In this document: one piece after another, positions 27,995-37,296 of the stretch
Position numbering within the stretch: the first letter of the stretch is position 1
Layout of the letters: each line of letters begins with the position of its first letter
Assembly (NCBI RefSeq): GCF_029094525.1
Contig: NZ_CP119107.1
Location: 3,100,001 to 3,164,000 of the forward strand
Direction: 5' to 3'
Origin: Pullulanibacillus sp. KACC 23026
Lineage (GTDB): Bacteria > Bacillota > Bacilli > Bacillales > Sporolactobacillaceae
Length of the DNA stretch: 64,000 nt
Position numbers and translations under genes: made by a program
The notes under the pieces: model-generated
The model's database searches: none
What the model was told of the DNA's origin: nothing
What the model saw: only the letters and a program-made list of their open reading frames with translations

Positions 27995-29890
27995 AAGCCG
28001 CGATGAACGCCATTCTTGCCTGCCCTCAACCCTTTTTTGGCGTTCATCCCCTTGATGAACGCCTTTCCAGCTCCCTCTTCCACTTATTTTGGCGTTCATC
28101 ACCTCGATGAACGCCATTTTCGCCTACTCTCAACCCTTTTTTGGCGTTCATCCCCTTGATGAACGCCATTCCAGCTGCCTCTTCCACTTATTTTGGCGTT
28201 CATCCCCTCGATGAACGCCTTTCCAGCTGCCTCTTCCACTTATTTTGACGTTCATCCCCTTGATGAACGCCTTTCCAGCTGCTCTTCCACTTATTTTGGC
28301 GTTCATCCCCTTGTTGAACGCCTTTCCAGCTGCCTCTTCCACTTATTTTGGCGTTCATCCCCTTGATGAACGCCTTTCCAGCTGCCTCTTCCACTTATTT
28401 TGGCGTTCATCCCCTCGATGAACGCCATTTTCGCCTACTCTCAACCTTATTTTGGCGTTCATTCCCTCGATGAACGCCATTTTCGCCTGCCCTCAACCCT
28501 TTTTTGGCGTTCTTCCCCTTGATGAACGCTATTCCAGCTGCCTCTTCCACTTATTTTGGCGTTCATCCCCTTGTTGAACGCCTTTCCAGCTGCATCTTCC
28601 ACTTATTTTGGCGTTCATCCCCTCGATGAACGCCATTTTCGCCTGCCCTCAACCTTTTTTTGGCGTTCACCCCCTTGATGAACGCCATTTTCGCCTGCTC
28701 TCAACCCTTTTTTGGCGTTCATCCCCTTGATGAACGCTATTCCAGCTGCCTCTTCCACTTATTTTGGCGTTCATCCCCTTGATGAACGCCTTTCCAGCTG
28801 CCTCTTCCACTTATTTTGGCGTTCATCCCCTTGTTGAACGCCTTTCCAGCTGCCTCTTCCACTTATTTTGGCGTTCATCCCCTTGATGAACGCCATTCCA
28901 GCTGCCTCTTCCACTTATTTTGGCGTTCATCCCCTCGATGAACGCCATTTTCGCCTGCCCTCAACCTTTTTTTGACGTTCATCCCCTTGATGAACGCCAT
29001 TCCAGCTGCCTCTTCGACTTATTTTGGCGTTCATTCCCTCGATGAACGCCTTTCCAGCTGCCTCTTCCACTTATTTTGGCGTTCATCCCCTTGATGAACG
29101 CCATTTTCGCCTGCTCTCAACCCTTTTTTGGCGTTCATCCCCTTGATGAACGCCATTTTCGCCTGCTCTCAACCCTTTTTTGGCGTTCATCCCCTTGTTG
29201 AACGCCTTTCCAGCTGCCTCTTCCACTTATTTTGGCGTTCATCCCCTCGATGAACGCCATTTTCGCCTGCCCTCAACCCTTTTTTGGCGTTCATCCCCTT
29301 GTTGAACGCCATTCCAGCTGTCTCTTCCACTTATTTTGACGTTCATCCCCTTGATGAACGCCATTCCAGCTGCCTCTTCCACTTATTTTGGCGTTCATTC
29401 CCTCGATGAACGCCTTTCCAGCTGCCTCTTCCACTTATTTTGGCGTTCATCCCCTTGATGAACGCCTTTCCAGCTGCCTCTTCCACTTATTTTGGCGTTC
29501 ATCCCCTCGATGAACGCCTTTCCAGCTGCCTCTTCCACTTATTTTGGCGTTCATCCCCTCGATGAACGCCATTTTCGCCTGCCCTCAACCTTTTTTTGGC
29601 GTTCATCCCCTTGATGAACGCCTTTCCAGCTGCCTCTTCCACTTATTTTGGCGTTCATCCCCTCGATGAACGCCATTTTCGCCTACTCTCAACCCTTTTT
29701 TGGCGTTCATCCCCTTGATGAACGCCATTCCAGCTGCCTCTTCCACTTATTTTGGCGTTCATCCCCTCGATGAACGCCATTTTCGCCTGCTCTCAACCCT
29801 TTTTTGGCGTTCACCCCCTTGATGAACGCCATTTTCGCCTGCTCTCAACCCTTTTTTGGCGTTCATCCCCTTGATGAACGCCATTCTTAA
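27995..29890. repeat. tandem palindromic repeat array A: about 37 units, 52-bp period
   Basis: Each unit holds a palindrome GGCGTTCATC-loop-GATGAACGCC preceded by TTTT, then a spacer of about 20 bp. From the first (28002) to the 37th core (29873) the mean step is 52.0 bp. Two spacer types recur: CCAGCTGCCTCTTCCACTTA (about 22 units) and TCGCCTGCCCTCAACCC (about 13), in irregular order. Loops are CCCCTTG or CCCCTCG. Both end units are variants (ATTCTT). No gene or cas gene lies in or next to it. Confidence 0.95.
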
Positions 29891-29911
29891 CTGCCCTCAC
29901 CCCTGCACCGG

Positions 29912-30346
29912 CTTTTTGGTTTATTGGAGCCCACTTCTCATACTTTGGGCTCCACTCAAGCCTTGTGTTTGGTTTATTGGAGACCACTTCTCATACTTTG
30001 GGCTCCACTCAAGCCTTGTGTTTGGTTTATTGGAGACCACTTCTCATACTTTGGGCTCCACTCAAGCCTCGTGTTTGGTTTATTGGAGCCCACTTCTCAC
30101 ACTTTGGGCTCCACTCAAGCCTTGTGTTTGGTTTATTGGAGACCACTTCTCATACTTTGGGCTCCACTCAAGCCTTGTGTTTGGTTTATTGGAGACCACT
30201 TCTCATACTTTGGGCTCCACCCAAGCCTCGTGTTTGGTTTATTGGAGACCACTTCTCACACTTTGGGCTCCACTCAAGCCTCGTGTTTGGTTTATTGGAG
30301 CCATCTCACACTTTGGGCTCCCGTCACGCCGTGTTTTAGTGTATTG
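29912..30346. repeat. tandem repeat array B: eight units, 53-bp period
   Basis: Unit starts TTTGGTTTATTGG lie at 29915, 29968, 30021, 30074, 30127, 30180, 30233 and 30286, exactly 53 bp apart, followed by a degenerate ninth. Each unit contains GGAGCCCA (or GGAGACCA) and TGGGCTCC as an inverted repeat around 12 bases. All frames are open because 53 is not a multiple of three; these are not genes. It begins 22 bases after array A. Confidence 0.95.
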
Positions 30347-30447
30347 GTATCTTTTTATCTGAAGCTGCTTTTTTGTCGGCTTTCTGTCTCTCATCGCCGT
30401 CGGTCCACGCTTCTTCGTTAGTTCCCTCCAATTTCTACACCAAACAA

Positions 30448-30476
30448 AATAAGCCAGCCCGTGGGCTGACTTATTT
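30448..30476 (-). terminator. intrinsic terminator after qcrC
   Basis: AAGTCAGCCCACGGGCTGGCTT on the minus strand forms a hairpin, then ATTTTGTTT. It overlaps the qcrC stop codon. Confidence 0.8.
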
Positions 30477-31232
30477 CTTGCTGACACTTGAGACGAAGTT
30501 AGCAAGTGTTTTGAGTTGTTGTTGACTTCCTTTAAAGACACCAGCCGGCATTTGGCCGCCGCCCTTTGTGGCCATGCTTTCAACAACTGCTGGTGCGAGG
30601 TTTTTGCCAACTAATGCTGGCCCTACTCCGCCATCAAGGTTGTTTCCATGACAGCCGGAACAGTTCTGCGCGAACAGTTTATAACCCGCTGAATTTTTGT
30701 CAATCGAGACTTGTTTGACAATTTCTCCTTGGGTTTTGGATTGTTCCCAGTTATGTGACATGGATGATTCCCACGTGAGATAAATAATCATCACTAGACT
30801 AAGTAGCATAATCAAAGTAGAAATGGGACGTTTTAACGGACGGCGTTCAAAACCGCGGTCCAGCCATGGGGCAACGATGAGGGCAAGAAAGGCAATACCA
30901 GGAATAATTACCGTTCCAAGAAGTTTATAATGGCCAGATGCATAAGGGTATTTAAGCAATTGATACAAAAATAGGAAGTACCAGTCAGGTAGCGGAATAT
31001 AGCCCGAAGCAGCCGGGTCTGCCTCTTTCTCTAAAGGAGACGGATCCGCCATGGTTAAGACCAGAAAACCGATTAAAAAAACAGCTCCAACCATCCACTC
31101 TTTTAAAAGAAAGTTTGGCAAAAACGCTTCTGTTTTGCCCGGGTACTCCGAATAATCTTTGGCTGGCACAAATTTAGCATGATCCGGTACGCGAGAATCA
31201 CCAACAAATTTCATTCCTTTTCCACGATGCAT
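30471..31232 (-). CDS. qcrC: menaquinol:cytochrome c reductase, cytochrome b/c subunit
   Basis: QcrC is the third subunit of the bc complex, which passes electrons from menaquinol to cytochrome c in the membrane. The product of 253 residues has three membrane helices (about 48-66, 100-125, 136-155), the WYFLFLYQLLKYP segment typical of subunit IV, and a C-terminal cytochrome c domain with heme motif CSGCH near residues 192-196 and a Met ligand in GGGQMPAG near 232. This fusion is the Bacillus type. It ends the qcrA-qcrB-qcrC operon. Confidence 0.96.
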   Translation of the reverse strand: MHRGKGMKFVGDSRVPDHAKFVPAKDYSEYPGKTEAFLPNFLLKEWMVGAVFLIGFLVLTMADPSPLEKEADPAASGYIPLPDWYFLFLYQLLKYPYASGHYKLLGTVIIPGIAFLALIVAPWLDRGFERRPLKRPISTLIMLLSLVMIIYLTWESSMSHNWEQSKTQGEIVKQVSIDKNSAGYKLFAQNCSGCHGNNLDGGVGPALVGKNLAPAVVESMATKGGGQMPAGVFKGSQQQLKTLANFVSSVSKK

Positions 31233-31292
31233 GAATATCCCTCCTTCTCATGTTTTTTAGTCTTATAGAGTTGATCCAGATAAAAAACGTTC

Positions 31293-31967
31293 TTAAAGCG
31301 GACCAGAAATCCCTTGCTTACGAATCATGAGGAAGTGGGCTGCTAACAAGCCAAAGAGTGCTGCTGGTAAGAAAAACACGTGTATCGCAAAGAAGCGAGC
31401 GAGTGTCTGTGCGCCAACAATATCACTGCTTCCCTGAAGCAAAATCTTAATCCAATTCCCAATAATCGGGAAGGCTGCCGCAATTTGCAACCCTACTTTT
31501 GTTGCAAAGAGCGCTTTCATGTCCCACGGTAACAAATAACCCGTAAAACCTAATCCAAGGATAACGAAAAATAAAAGGACCCCAACAATCCAGTTAAGCT
31601 CACGAGGTTTCTTATAAGCACCTGTAAAGAACACGCGCAGGGTATGCAAGAAGACCATTACAATAGTGACACTCGCTCCCCAGTGGTGCATCCCGCGAAC
31701 GATTTGACCATAAGCCACTTGGTTCTGAAGGTAGTAAACCGAATCCCAAGCGTTGCTGATATCCGGTACATAATACATTGTTAAGAACATACCAGAAAGA
31801 ATTTGGATCACGATCGTGAAAAAGGTTAATCCACCAAAACAATAAACAAAAGCAGAGAAGTGATAGGCAGGGTTGACATGTTCAGGCACCTCGTGATCAG
31901 CGATATCACGCCAAAGCGGGGTGATATCTAACCGTTCATCCACCCAGTCGTAAATTTTCTGAATCAT
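31293..31967 (-). CDS. qcrB: menaquinol:cytochrome c reductase, cytochrome b subunit
   Basis: QcrB is the short cytochrome b6-type subunit. The product of 224 residues has four membrane helices with the heme-ligand histidines in MHHWGASVTIVMVFLHTLRVF near 92-112 (key residues H, H, H) and AIHVFFLPAALFGLLAAHF near 193-211 (H and H). Length equals the B. subtilis protein. It lies two bases after qcrA. Confidence 0.97.
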   Translation of the reverse strand: MIQKIYDWVDERLDITPLWRDIADHEVPEHVNPAYHFSAFVYCFGGLTFFTIVIQILSGMFLTMYYVPDISNAWDSVYYLQNQVAYGQIVRGMHHWGASVTIVMVFLHTLRVFFTGAYKKPRELNWIVGVLLFFVILGLGFTGYLLPWDMKALFATKVGLQIAAAFPIIGNWIKILLQGSSDIVGAQTLARFFAIHVFFLPAALFGLLAAHFLMIRKQGISGPL

Positions 31968-31969
31968 GA

Positions 31970-32476
31970 TTAAGCCCCCTCTCTTTGATGAGCATTTCCA
32001 AGATAGACTTTCCCGTCTTTAACTTGTACGTCAAATACTTGGAGCGGCAGCGGCGGGGGTGTTCCTGGAATATTGATACCCATTTTAGTATAACGTCCAC
32101 CATGACAAGGGCAGTGAAACTGATTTGGAAACGATGGGTCTGAATTCCACCCCACAGTGCAACCTAGGTGGGTACAAATTGGAGATAACGCCACAATGTC
32201 GTTACCTTGCTTAAATATGTAAGCGAGATTGATTTCATCAAACTCATGCCAACCATCTACTCTGTGTACGCTGAATTGGAAACGCTGGGGCTCATTTGTT
32301 AGTTTACTAACATCAGCCACCTGAACCATCGATCCCTTCGTTTTCGGACGAAGCAAAGGATCAATAGCAAAGCGTGCCATCGGCGCAATCATAGCAGCTC
32401 CCATGAAACCGCCTACACCCATAAGCGTGTAGTTGAGAAATTGGCGTCTGGTGACATCTTGCTCTTTGTTGCTCAT
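31970..32476 (-). CDS. qcrA: menaquinol:cytochrome c reductase, Rieske iron-sulfur subunit
   Basis: QcrA carries the 2Fe-2S cluster that takes the first electron from menaquinol. The product of 168 residues has an N-terminal twin-arginine-like VTRRQFLNYTLMGVGGF membrane segment, which suggests Tat export, and cluster-binding CTHLGCTVGW near 107 and CPCHGGRY near 126. It leads the qcr operon and has a consensus promoter upstream. Confidence 0.96.
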   Translation of the reverse strand: MSNKEQDVTRRQFLNYTLMGVGGFMGAAMIAPMARFAIDPLLRPKTKGSMVQVADVSKLTNEPQRFQFSVHRVDGWHEFDEINLAYIFKQGNDIVALSPICTHLGCTVGWNSDPSFPNQFHCPCHGGRYTKMGINIPGTPPPLPLQVFDVQVKDGKVYLGNAHQREGA

Positions 32477-32544
32477 ATTTCCCCCCCTGTTCTATCGGAA
32501 ATTCGAACACAAATTAAGTTCACACATAATACTAGGACATTCCC

Positions 32545-32574
32545 ATGATAGCGCAATCTTCTGATAACTGTCAA
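32545..32574 (-). promoter_or_regulatory. sigma-A promoter of qcrABC
   Basis: On the minus strand a perfect TTGACA (32569-32574) is followed after 18 bases by TATCAT (32545-32550), about 70 bases before the qcrA ATG. Confidence 0.65.
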
Positions 32575-33052
32575 TAAATTTTCACAGTTATCGGAAACAT
32601 CTCTCTCTTTGAATTTGCGAGTTTTTTTGTGGGCATCCATCCTATCCCGCTCGTTTAACGCATTCCTGCCACTTTTGAGTTAAATAGATTTGTTTCACCC
32701 ACTTAACTTGCTTTACTTTGATTTCATATGGTTTTTTATTACCAGACATTCTTACACTTGAAAATGTTCACAAATTTTTCTTATTTATTAAAAATATTAT
32801 GTCGGATTAATGCGTATTATAGGTGAAAATGGGGCACGGCGACTCGAACTCTATTTCATCTGCTTGATTGTTTTTGACTCAAGTAACGATAGACTTGCTT
32901 TCCAATTACTAGTGAACCTGCGGCGCCCCGAGCCAGGTTACCTCGTGTGACCTTGCAAAATCTAGAGTTGGCAACGCTTTAGAAACACCCGAGCTTCAAG
33001 TGTTTCCAGTCTCTCTATTTTCGCGTTAAAAAGGCTAAATTTAAAAGCTTGA
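32575..33052. other. intergenic region between ypiF and the qcr promoter, no gene seen
   Basis: About 480 bases, AT-rich on the qcr side and more mixed on the ypiF side. A hairpin GAAACAC/GTGTTTC lies at about 32982-33010, without a T-run. No open frame with a ribosome site and no recognisable RNA. Confidence 0.5.
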
Positions 33053-33526
33053 TCACTTTTGCAGTGACCAAGCCTGAGTAATTTTTTTCATGATTTGAGC
33101 AACTTGTTCGTTTAAATAATCTTGCTTATAGGTTGAATCCATGTGTTCAATCGGAATCGCAGGCATCCACACCACTTGAACATGCTCGCCCAGCTCGTCT
33201 GTTTGAGTACGGCTAAAATCTGGATCTGACACTAGACAAACGATGTGTTTGAAATCGCTTTCTTTTATTTCTTGAATCCAGGGCTGGAAGAGGTCTTTCT
33301 TTTCCGCCTCATCGATCTTCTTTAAATAAGTAAAAGGTGGACTTAAAATGACTCGCCCTTTCAATTGCCGTTCGGTCTCTTCCCCTAGAAGAAGGCTGTA
33401 GTGCCCCTCAACAACCGCATTGCCCATTTCATTTCCCCATTCAATCGGAACAAATGGAATAAGTACAGTATCAATATATGCTTTCTCTTTGACAGACACA
33501 TCCATGTCTTTAACCGTCCACTTCAT
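33053..33526 (-). CDS. ypiF: YpiF family protein (DUF2487)
   Basis: The product of 157 residues begins MKWTVKDMDV and contains AYIDTVLIPFVPIEWG near residue 16 and CLVSDPDF near 96, as in the YpiF/DUF2487 family. Soluble, with unknown function. It lies between ypiB and the qcr operon, as in B. subtilis, where ypiA-ypiB-ypiF precede qcrABC. Confidence 0.88.
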   Translation of the reverse strand: MKWTVKDMDVSVKEKAYIDTVLIPFVPIEWGNEMGNAVVEGHYSLLLGEETERQLKGRVILSPPFTYLKKIDEAEKKDLFQPWIQEIKESDFKHIVCLVSDPDFSRTQTDELGEHVQVVWMPAIPIEHMDSTYKQDYLNEQVAQIMKKITQAWSLQK

Positions 33527-33544
33527 GAGTCTCCCCCGCTTTCT

Positions 33545-34126
33545 TCACATTGGATTACTCTCGTCACTGCCATCTTCATCTATTTCTTTTTGTAAGGCTT
33601 TCAGTTGGTTCGTTAAGGTTTGAAAGACTTGTTTGTCACGTTTGGCCAGGGCTTCATCAATGGCTTTTGTCAATTTATCCAACGTGAATCTTTTTTCAGA
33701 ATTCAAAAGGATCCGAGACGCCTCATGCCCATATCGCTCTTCTATATTCATCTCGGCAAAAGGCGGATCCTCTAAAACGGAGAGATAGGGAGCCGCGTGT
33801 GACGCCCCTTCAAAATCTAATTGTATATATATAGGATCATCTTGAAAAAGACGGATATCATGAAACGCTTTTTCCGGTTCATTCGTCTCCACTCTCTCTT
33901 TTCTATACAAAAAAGCAGGTGATGAGGAGTGCCGATCAGCAATTAACATAGCGCGGGGACATTTCTCTATGGAATCCACAAATCGCAGGAGTCCGATGAT
34001 ATGATCGTCACTTAATATATAATTTAATAACCACATACACTCTTTTGCTTTTAAATCATAACGACCCAGGAACCATTTCAGGAAACTTCTCTTTTCATTA
34101 ATTGAAATGAGCTGTTCGATGGTCAT
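33545..34126 (-). CDS. ypiB: YpiB family protein (UPF0302)
   Basis: The product of 193 residues has the family N-terminus (IEQLISINEKRSFLKWFL; key residues E, K, R, F, W, F), ECMWLLNYILSDD near 29, HFVDSIEKCPRAMLIA-like RFVDSIEKCPRAMLIA near 48 and a C-terminal segment of paired helices with ALAKRDKQVFQTLT. Function unknown. It sits between ypiA and ypiF with 18-55 base gaps and is probably co-transcribed with them. Confidence 0.9.
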   Translation of the reverse strand: MTIEQLISINEKRSFLKWFLGRYDLKAKECMWLLNYILSDDHIIGLLRFVDSIEKCPRAMLIADRHSSSPAFLYRKERVETNEPEKAFHDIRLFQDDPIYIQLDFEGASHAAPYLSVLEDPPFAEMNIEERYGHEASRILLNSEKRFTLDKLTKAIDEALAKRDKQVFQTLTNQLKALQKEIDEDGSDESNPM

Positions 34127-34180
34127 CTTCCCCTTTACTTTCTTTACTATTTATAGAATCCAATCCCCATTGAAACGGCG

Positions 34181-35455
34181 TTAAAAGTTATTATCTTCCT
34201 GTTCATACAACCGTTCTAAGAATTCAATAAGCTCTTGATCTTGTGTTAAGCTAACAGCCTTTTCCAATGTTGTAATCGCTAATGTACGATTTCCCATTTC
34301 CCATGAGATTTCCCCAAATTCCTTCAAAAAATCAGGATCTTCACTAAAATAAGGGCAGACCGATTCATAAATTGGAAAAGCCTCTTCAAGCTGATCATCC
34401 TGATAAAGGGCATTGCTATAATACCAGGTCAGAACCGGATCTTCTAAATCCTCCATCGGTTGAAACAACTTAATAATTGCTTCATAGTCATTCTCTTCCC
34501 GATAAATTTCGACCAGCAGCTTCAGCGCTTCAACATGCTCCGAATCTTCTTCTAATAGCTCCGTGATCTGCTCGATCGCTTTCTTTGGCTCCCCAGCCTT
34601 AATCAGAGCTTTGGCCAGCCTGATCTTCAAGCGTTCATTATGCTCATCCTGCCTGACCCCGATCGTCAACGCTTCAATCGCCTCCGTAACCGCCCCTTCT
34701 TCTTCATAGGCATCCGCCAAAATAGGGTAAAGGGATGAGTAGGAAGGATCAAGCTCTTTTAATTTTTCAAGCTGGGTAATGGCCGTCTGGGGCTTTCCTG
34801 CTTGCATAGCTGTCACAGCATAACCAAACAGCCCGTCCAAAGTAACTCCTTTTTCAATTCCTTTATTATAATAGATTAATGCCTCTTCAAATTGACCTCG
34901 AAGACTTAATACCTCTGCCAATTTCAACGGGATGTTTTCATGTTCTAAAACCTCCGTATGAAGCACTTTTTTATAAAGCTCAATAGCCTCCGATACCCGC
35001 CCAATCTGTGCGTAGAATTCAGCGAGGGCGAAGCTTAAGATCGGCTCATCAGGACTTGTTTTGAGGGCCTGCAAAAGCCGCTGTTCGGCCGCTTCTTCTA
35101 AACCTTGCGCTTGATAAAGGTCAGCAAGAAGAACCTGTGCACTCAAATAATTAGCATCGAGTGGATGAATATCCGTTAGACTATCGATGGCTTCATCCTC
35201 AAGATCAAGATCAATGGCAGCCTCTGAGAGCGATAAAGCATAACTTGAATCACCCGGATGTCGCGAATGAAGGTGTTTAAGAAGCTTATAGGCTTCCTCT
35301 GACATTCCCCAATCCAAGTATAATAAAGCGATTTCATAAGTCAATGGATCGTCCGCTTGTTTTAAGACGGTTTTAAGCTTCTCTAATCCCTCTTCATACT
35401 GTCCAGATTCAATATATGATATGGCGATTTGTAAGTGTTGTTCTAATGTTTGCAT
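34181..35455 (-). CDS. ypiA: tetratricopeptide repeat protein YpiA
   Basis: The product of 424 residues is built almost entirely of TPR-like helical repeats (for example ALAEFYAQIGRVSEAIELYKKVL near 144, described by its A-L-Y-G-A-Y pattern), which bind partner proteins. It matches the YpiA family, next to aroA in B. subtilis. No signal peptide or membrane segment. The start at 35455 is chosen because AGGAG lies seven bases before it; the 26-codon upstream extension has no ribosome site. Confidence 0.9.
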   Translation of the reverse strand: MQTLEQHLQIAISYIESGQYEEGLEKLKTVLKQADDPLTYEIALLYLDWGMSEEAYKLLKHLHSRHPGDSSYALSLSEAAIDLDLEDEAIDSLTDIHPLDANYLSAQVLLADLYQAQGLEEAAEQRLLQALKTSPDEPILSFALAEFYAQIGRVSEAIELYKKVLHTEVLEHENIPLKLAEVLSLRGQFEEALIYYNKGIEKGVTLDGLFGYAVTAMQAGKPQTAITQLEKLKELDPSYSSLYPILADAYEEEGAVTEAIEALTIGVRQDEHNERLKIRLAKALIKAGEPKKAIEQITELLEEDSEHVEALKLLVEIYREENDYEAIIKLFQPMEDLEDPVLTWYYSNALYQDDQLEEAFPIYESVCPYFSEDPDFLKEFGEISWEMGNRTLAITTLEKAVSLTQDQELIEFLERLYEQEDNNF

Positions 35456-35585
35456 CTCACGACTCCTATACAGCTGCATACTATGTAAATCTATATTTAG
35501 TTTTATGATAGACGACTCGCCATTCTCTATCAAGTCTAAGGTTTATTTCTTTGGCTGTTTTCGTAAACTTTGTTGTTTTTTTTAG

Positions 35586-35692
35586 GCTCCAATAAGCTCG
35601 CTTTCCGCGGGCAATCCGTGAGCCTCCTCGGCAAAATACGCCTGCGGGGTCTCACCTGGCTTGCTATTCCCACAGGAGTCTCGCCTATTTCC
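35586..35692. repeat. Bacillaceae-type GC-rich intergenic repeat
   Basis: The sequence runs from CTCCAATAAGCTCGCTTTCCG through GAGCCTCCTCGGC and CGCCTGCGGGGTCTCACC to CAGGAGTCTCGCC. Elements of this kind recur in intergenic regions of many Bacillaceae. One copy is seen in this window. The rest of 35456-35869 shows no gene. Confidence 0.75.
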
Positions 35693-35869
35693 ACCTATTT
35701 TTTTATCAACTAGAACACTCTTTTAGAAAAGAGCCATTTCTTTTTATAAAAAATAAAGCACAGCCTTCATAAAACCGATCGCTCGCTTACCCGACTGGAA
35801 AACAAGCCTATTTTCGCAACTTTAAGTCTTACTTATCAAGATCGGGGTTGGCAAGGGGCTTTATAAAGA

Positions 35870-35908
35870 AAAAAAGAACCCGGTTTCTTTTAAACAGGGT
35901 TCAAAAAA
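35870..35908 (-). terminator. intrinsic terminator after aroA
   Basis: GAACCCTGTTT and AAACCGGGTTC pair on the minus strand, with a run of seven T after them, about 90-125 bases after the aroA stop. Confidence 0.85.
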
Positions 35909-35994
35909 TATGGATGGAGTGGAGAGAAACCATTTGATTACATTATAAAGGACATAAATTAAAAAAACAATCCTATTTTTCAAAATATTTAACT

Positions 35995-37287
35995 TTATTT
36001 ATTTTTTGTAAAGAAATCATAAAAGCCTGGGAAAGATACGGCAATGGCTTCCCCTTCTTCTAAGATAAGTGGTTGGTCTGTCAGTACGGCTGCCACTCCG
36101 AGCATCATCCCAATTCGATGATCGCCATGGCTTTTCACCCTTCCTCCCTTTAAAGAGGTACGAGGCTGACCCTGAATGATCATGCCGTCTGGTGTCGGCT
36201 CAATTTGGACACCGATTTTCGTCAGTTCCTCACAAACCGTTTGAATCCGGTCGGTTTCTTTCACTCTAAGCTCTTCGGCATCCTTAATGACAGTAGTCCC
36301 TTCAGCTTGACTGGCAATCAAAGCGAGGATCGGAATTTCATCGATTAAACGTGGGATAACTTCCCCGGACACTGTCGTGGCTTTTAAAGATTGCCCTTTG
36401 ATATGCAAGTCTGCCACTGGCTCAAAATTCTCTTCTCTCTGATTAAGAAGTTCAATGGAGGCACCCATGTTTTCTAAAACGGTGAGAAGGCCCGTTCGAG
36501 TTGGATTAATCCCAACATTTTTAATGATTAGTTCACTGCCTGGTGTGATTAAAGCAGCGGCAATAAAAAAGGCAGCGGACGAGAAATCGCCTGGCACACG
36601 GATATGTGTGGCGGTCAGTGTTTGACCGCCTTTTACCCGGTGTGTCGTGCCTTCTGTCTCAATCGTAACACCAAAAGCCCTTAGCATCCGTTCGGTGTGA
36701 TCTCTTGAAAGATGCGGCTCCTCGATCGTTGTTTCACCAGATGCCTGAAGACCCGCTAGAACAAGTGATGACTTCACTTGAGCACTTGCTACAGGTGACT
36801 GGTAATGAATCGCTTTTAACGCGCCGCCAACAATGGAAAGCGGCGCATAGCGACCGTTTTCACGTCCATAAAAGGTACCTCCCATATTTTTCAGAGGTTT
36901 TGTAACGCGATCCATTGGACGTTTGTTTAAAGAACGGTCACCGGAAATGACACTATAAAACGGCTGGCCCGAAAGCAACCCAATGATTAAGCGTGCGGTT
37001 GTTCCCGAATTGCCAACATCCAAAACCGTTTTCGGTTCGGTTAGTCCCTTTAGTCCATTGCCATGGATCGTCACGTGTTCACCATCGCGTTCAATCGTGA
37101 CTCCGAGCTCCGACATACACCTAATTGTTGAGAGGCAATCTTCCCCCAACAGGAAGCCTTCAACCGTTGTCGTGCCTTCTGCAATAGAGCCGAGCATAAC
37201 CGAGCGATGCGAAATCGATTTATCACCCGGAACCGTCATCTCTCCTGTAAATGTTTTACCTTTACTGTCAAATACGTAATCCGTCAT
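35995..37287 (-). CDS. aroA: 3-phosphoshikimate 1-carboxyvinyltransferase (EPSP synthase)
   Basis: This shikimate-pathway enzyme joins shikimate-3-phosphate and PEP. The product of 430 residues has the N-terminal GDKSISHRSVMLG near residue 21 (key residues K, S, R), LDVGNSGTTARLIIGLL near 89, DRSLNKRPMDR near 117, and the C-terminal KSHGDHRIGMMLG near 384. The sequence near NSGTTARL is of the class II kind common in Firmicutes. The start at 37287 is chosen for AGGTG six bases before it. It follows tyrA with the stop of tyrA just upstream. Named aroE in older B. subtilis usage. Confidence 0.96.
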   Translation of the reverse strand: MTDYVFDSKGKTFTGEMTVPGDKSISHRSVMLGSIAEGTTTVEGFLLGEDCLSTIRCMSELGVTIERDGEHVTIHGNGLKGLTEPKTVLDVGNSGTTARLIIGLLSGQPFYSVISGDRSLNKRPMDRVTKPLKNMGGTFYGRENGRYAPLSIVGGALKAIHYQSPVASAQVKSSLVLAGLQASGETTIEEPHLSRDHTERMLRAFGVTIETEGTTHRVKGGQTLTATHIRVPGDFSSAAFFIAAALITPGSELIIKNVGINPTRTGLLTVLENMGASIELLNQREENFEPVADLHIKGQSLKATTVSGEVIPRLIDEIPILALIASQAEGTTVIKDAEELRVKETDRIQTVCEELTKIGVQIEPTPDGMIIQGQPRTSLKGGRVKSHGDHRIGMMLGVAAVLTDQPLILEEGEAIAVSFPGFYDFFTKNK

Positions 37288-37296
37288 TGTTATCAC

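Noticed and set aside
28148-28394. Two 64-residue reading frames on the minus strand
   Set aside because: They lie wholly in the repeat array and translate the repeat unit; no ribosome site or family match.
27995-29890. CRISPR array
   Set aside because: The spacers are only two recurring sequences, not unique ones; the repeat is a palindrome with a constant 52-bp step; no cas gene lies in the window.
29856-30421. Overlapping reading frames of 124-168 residues in all three plus frames
   Set aside because: A 53-bp period keeps all frames open; the proteins are the repeat read in three ways.
32825-32855. tRNA 3' fragment or attachment site (GTTCGAGTC-like stretch on the minus strand)
   Set aside because: The 5' half of the T-stem does not pair with the 3' half, and no second copy or integrase is seen.
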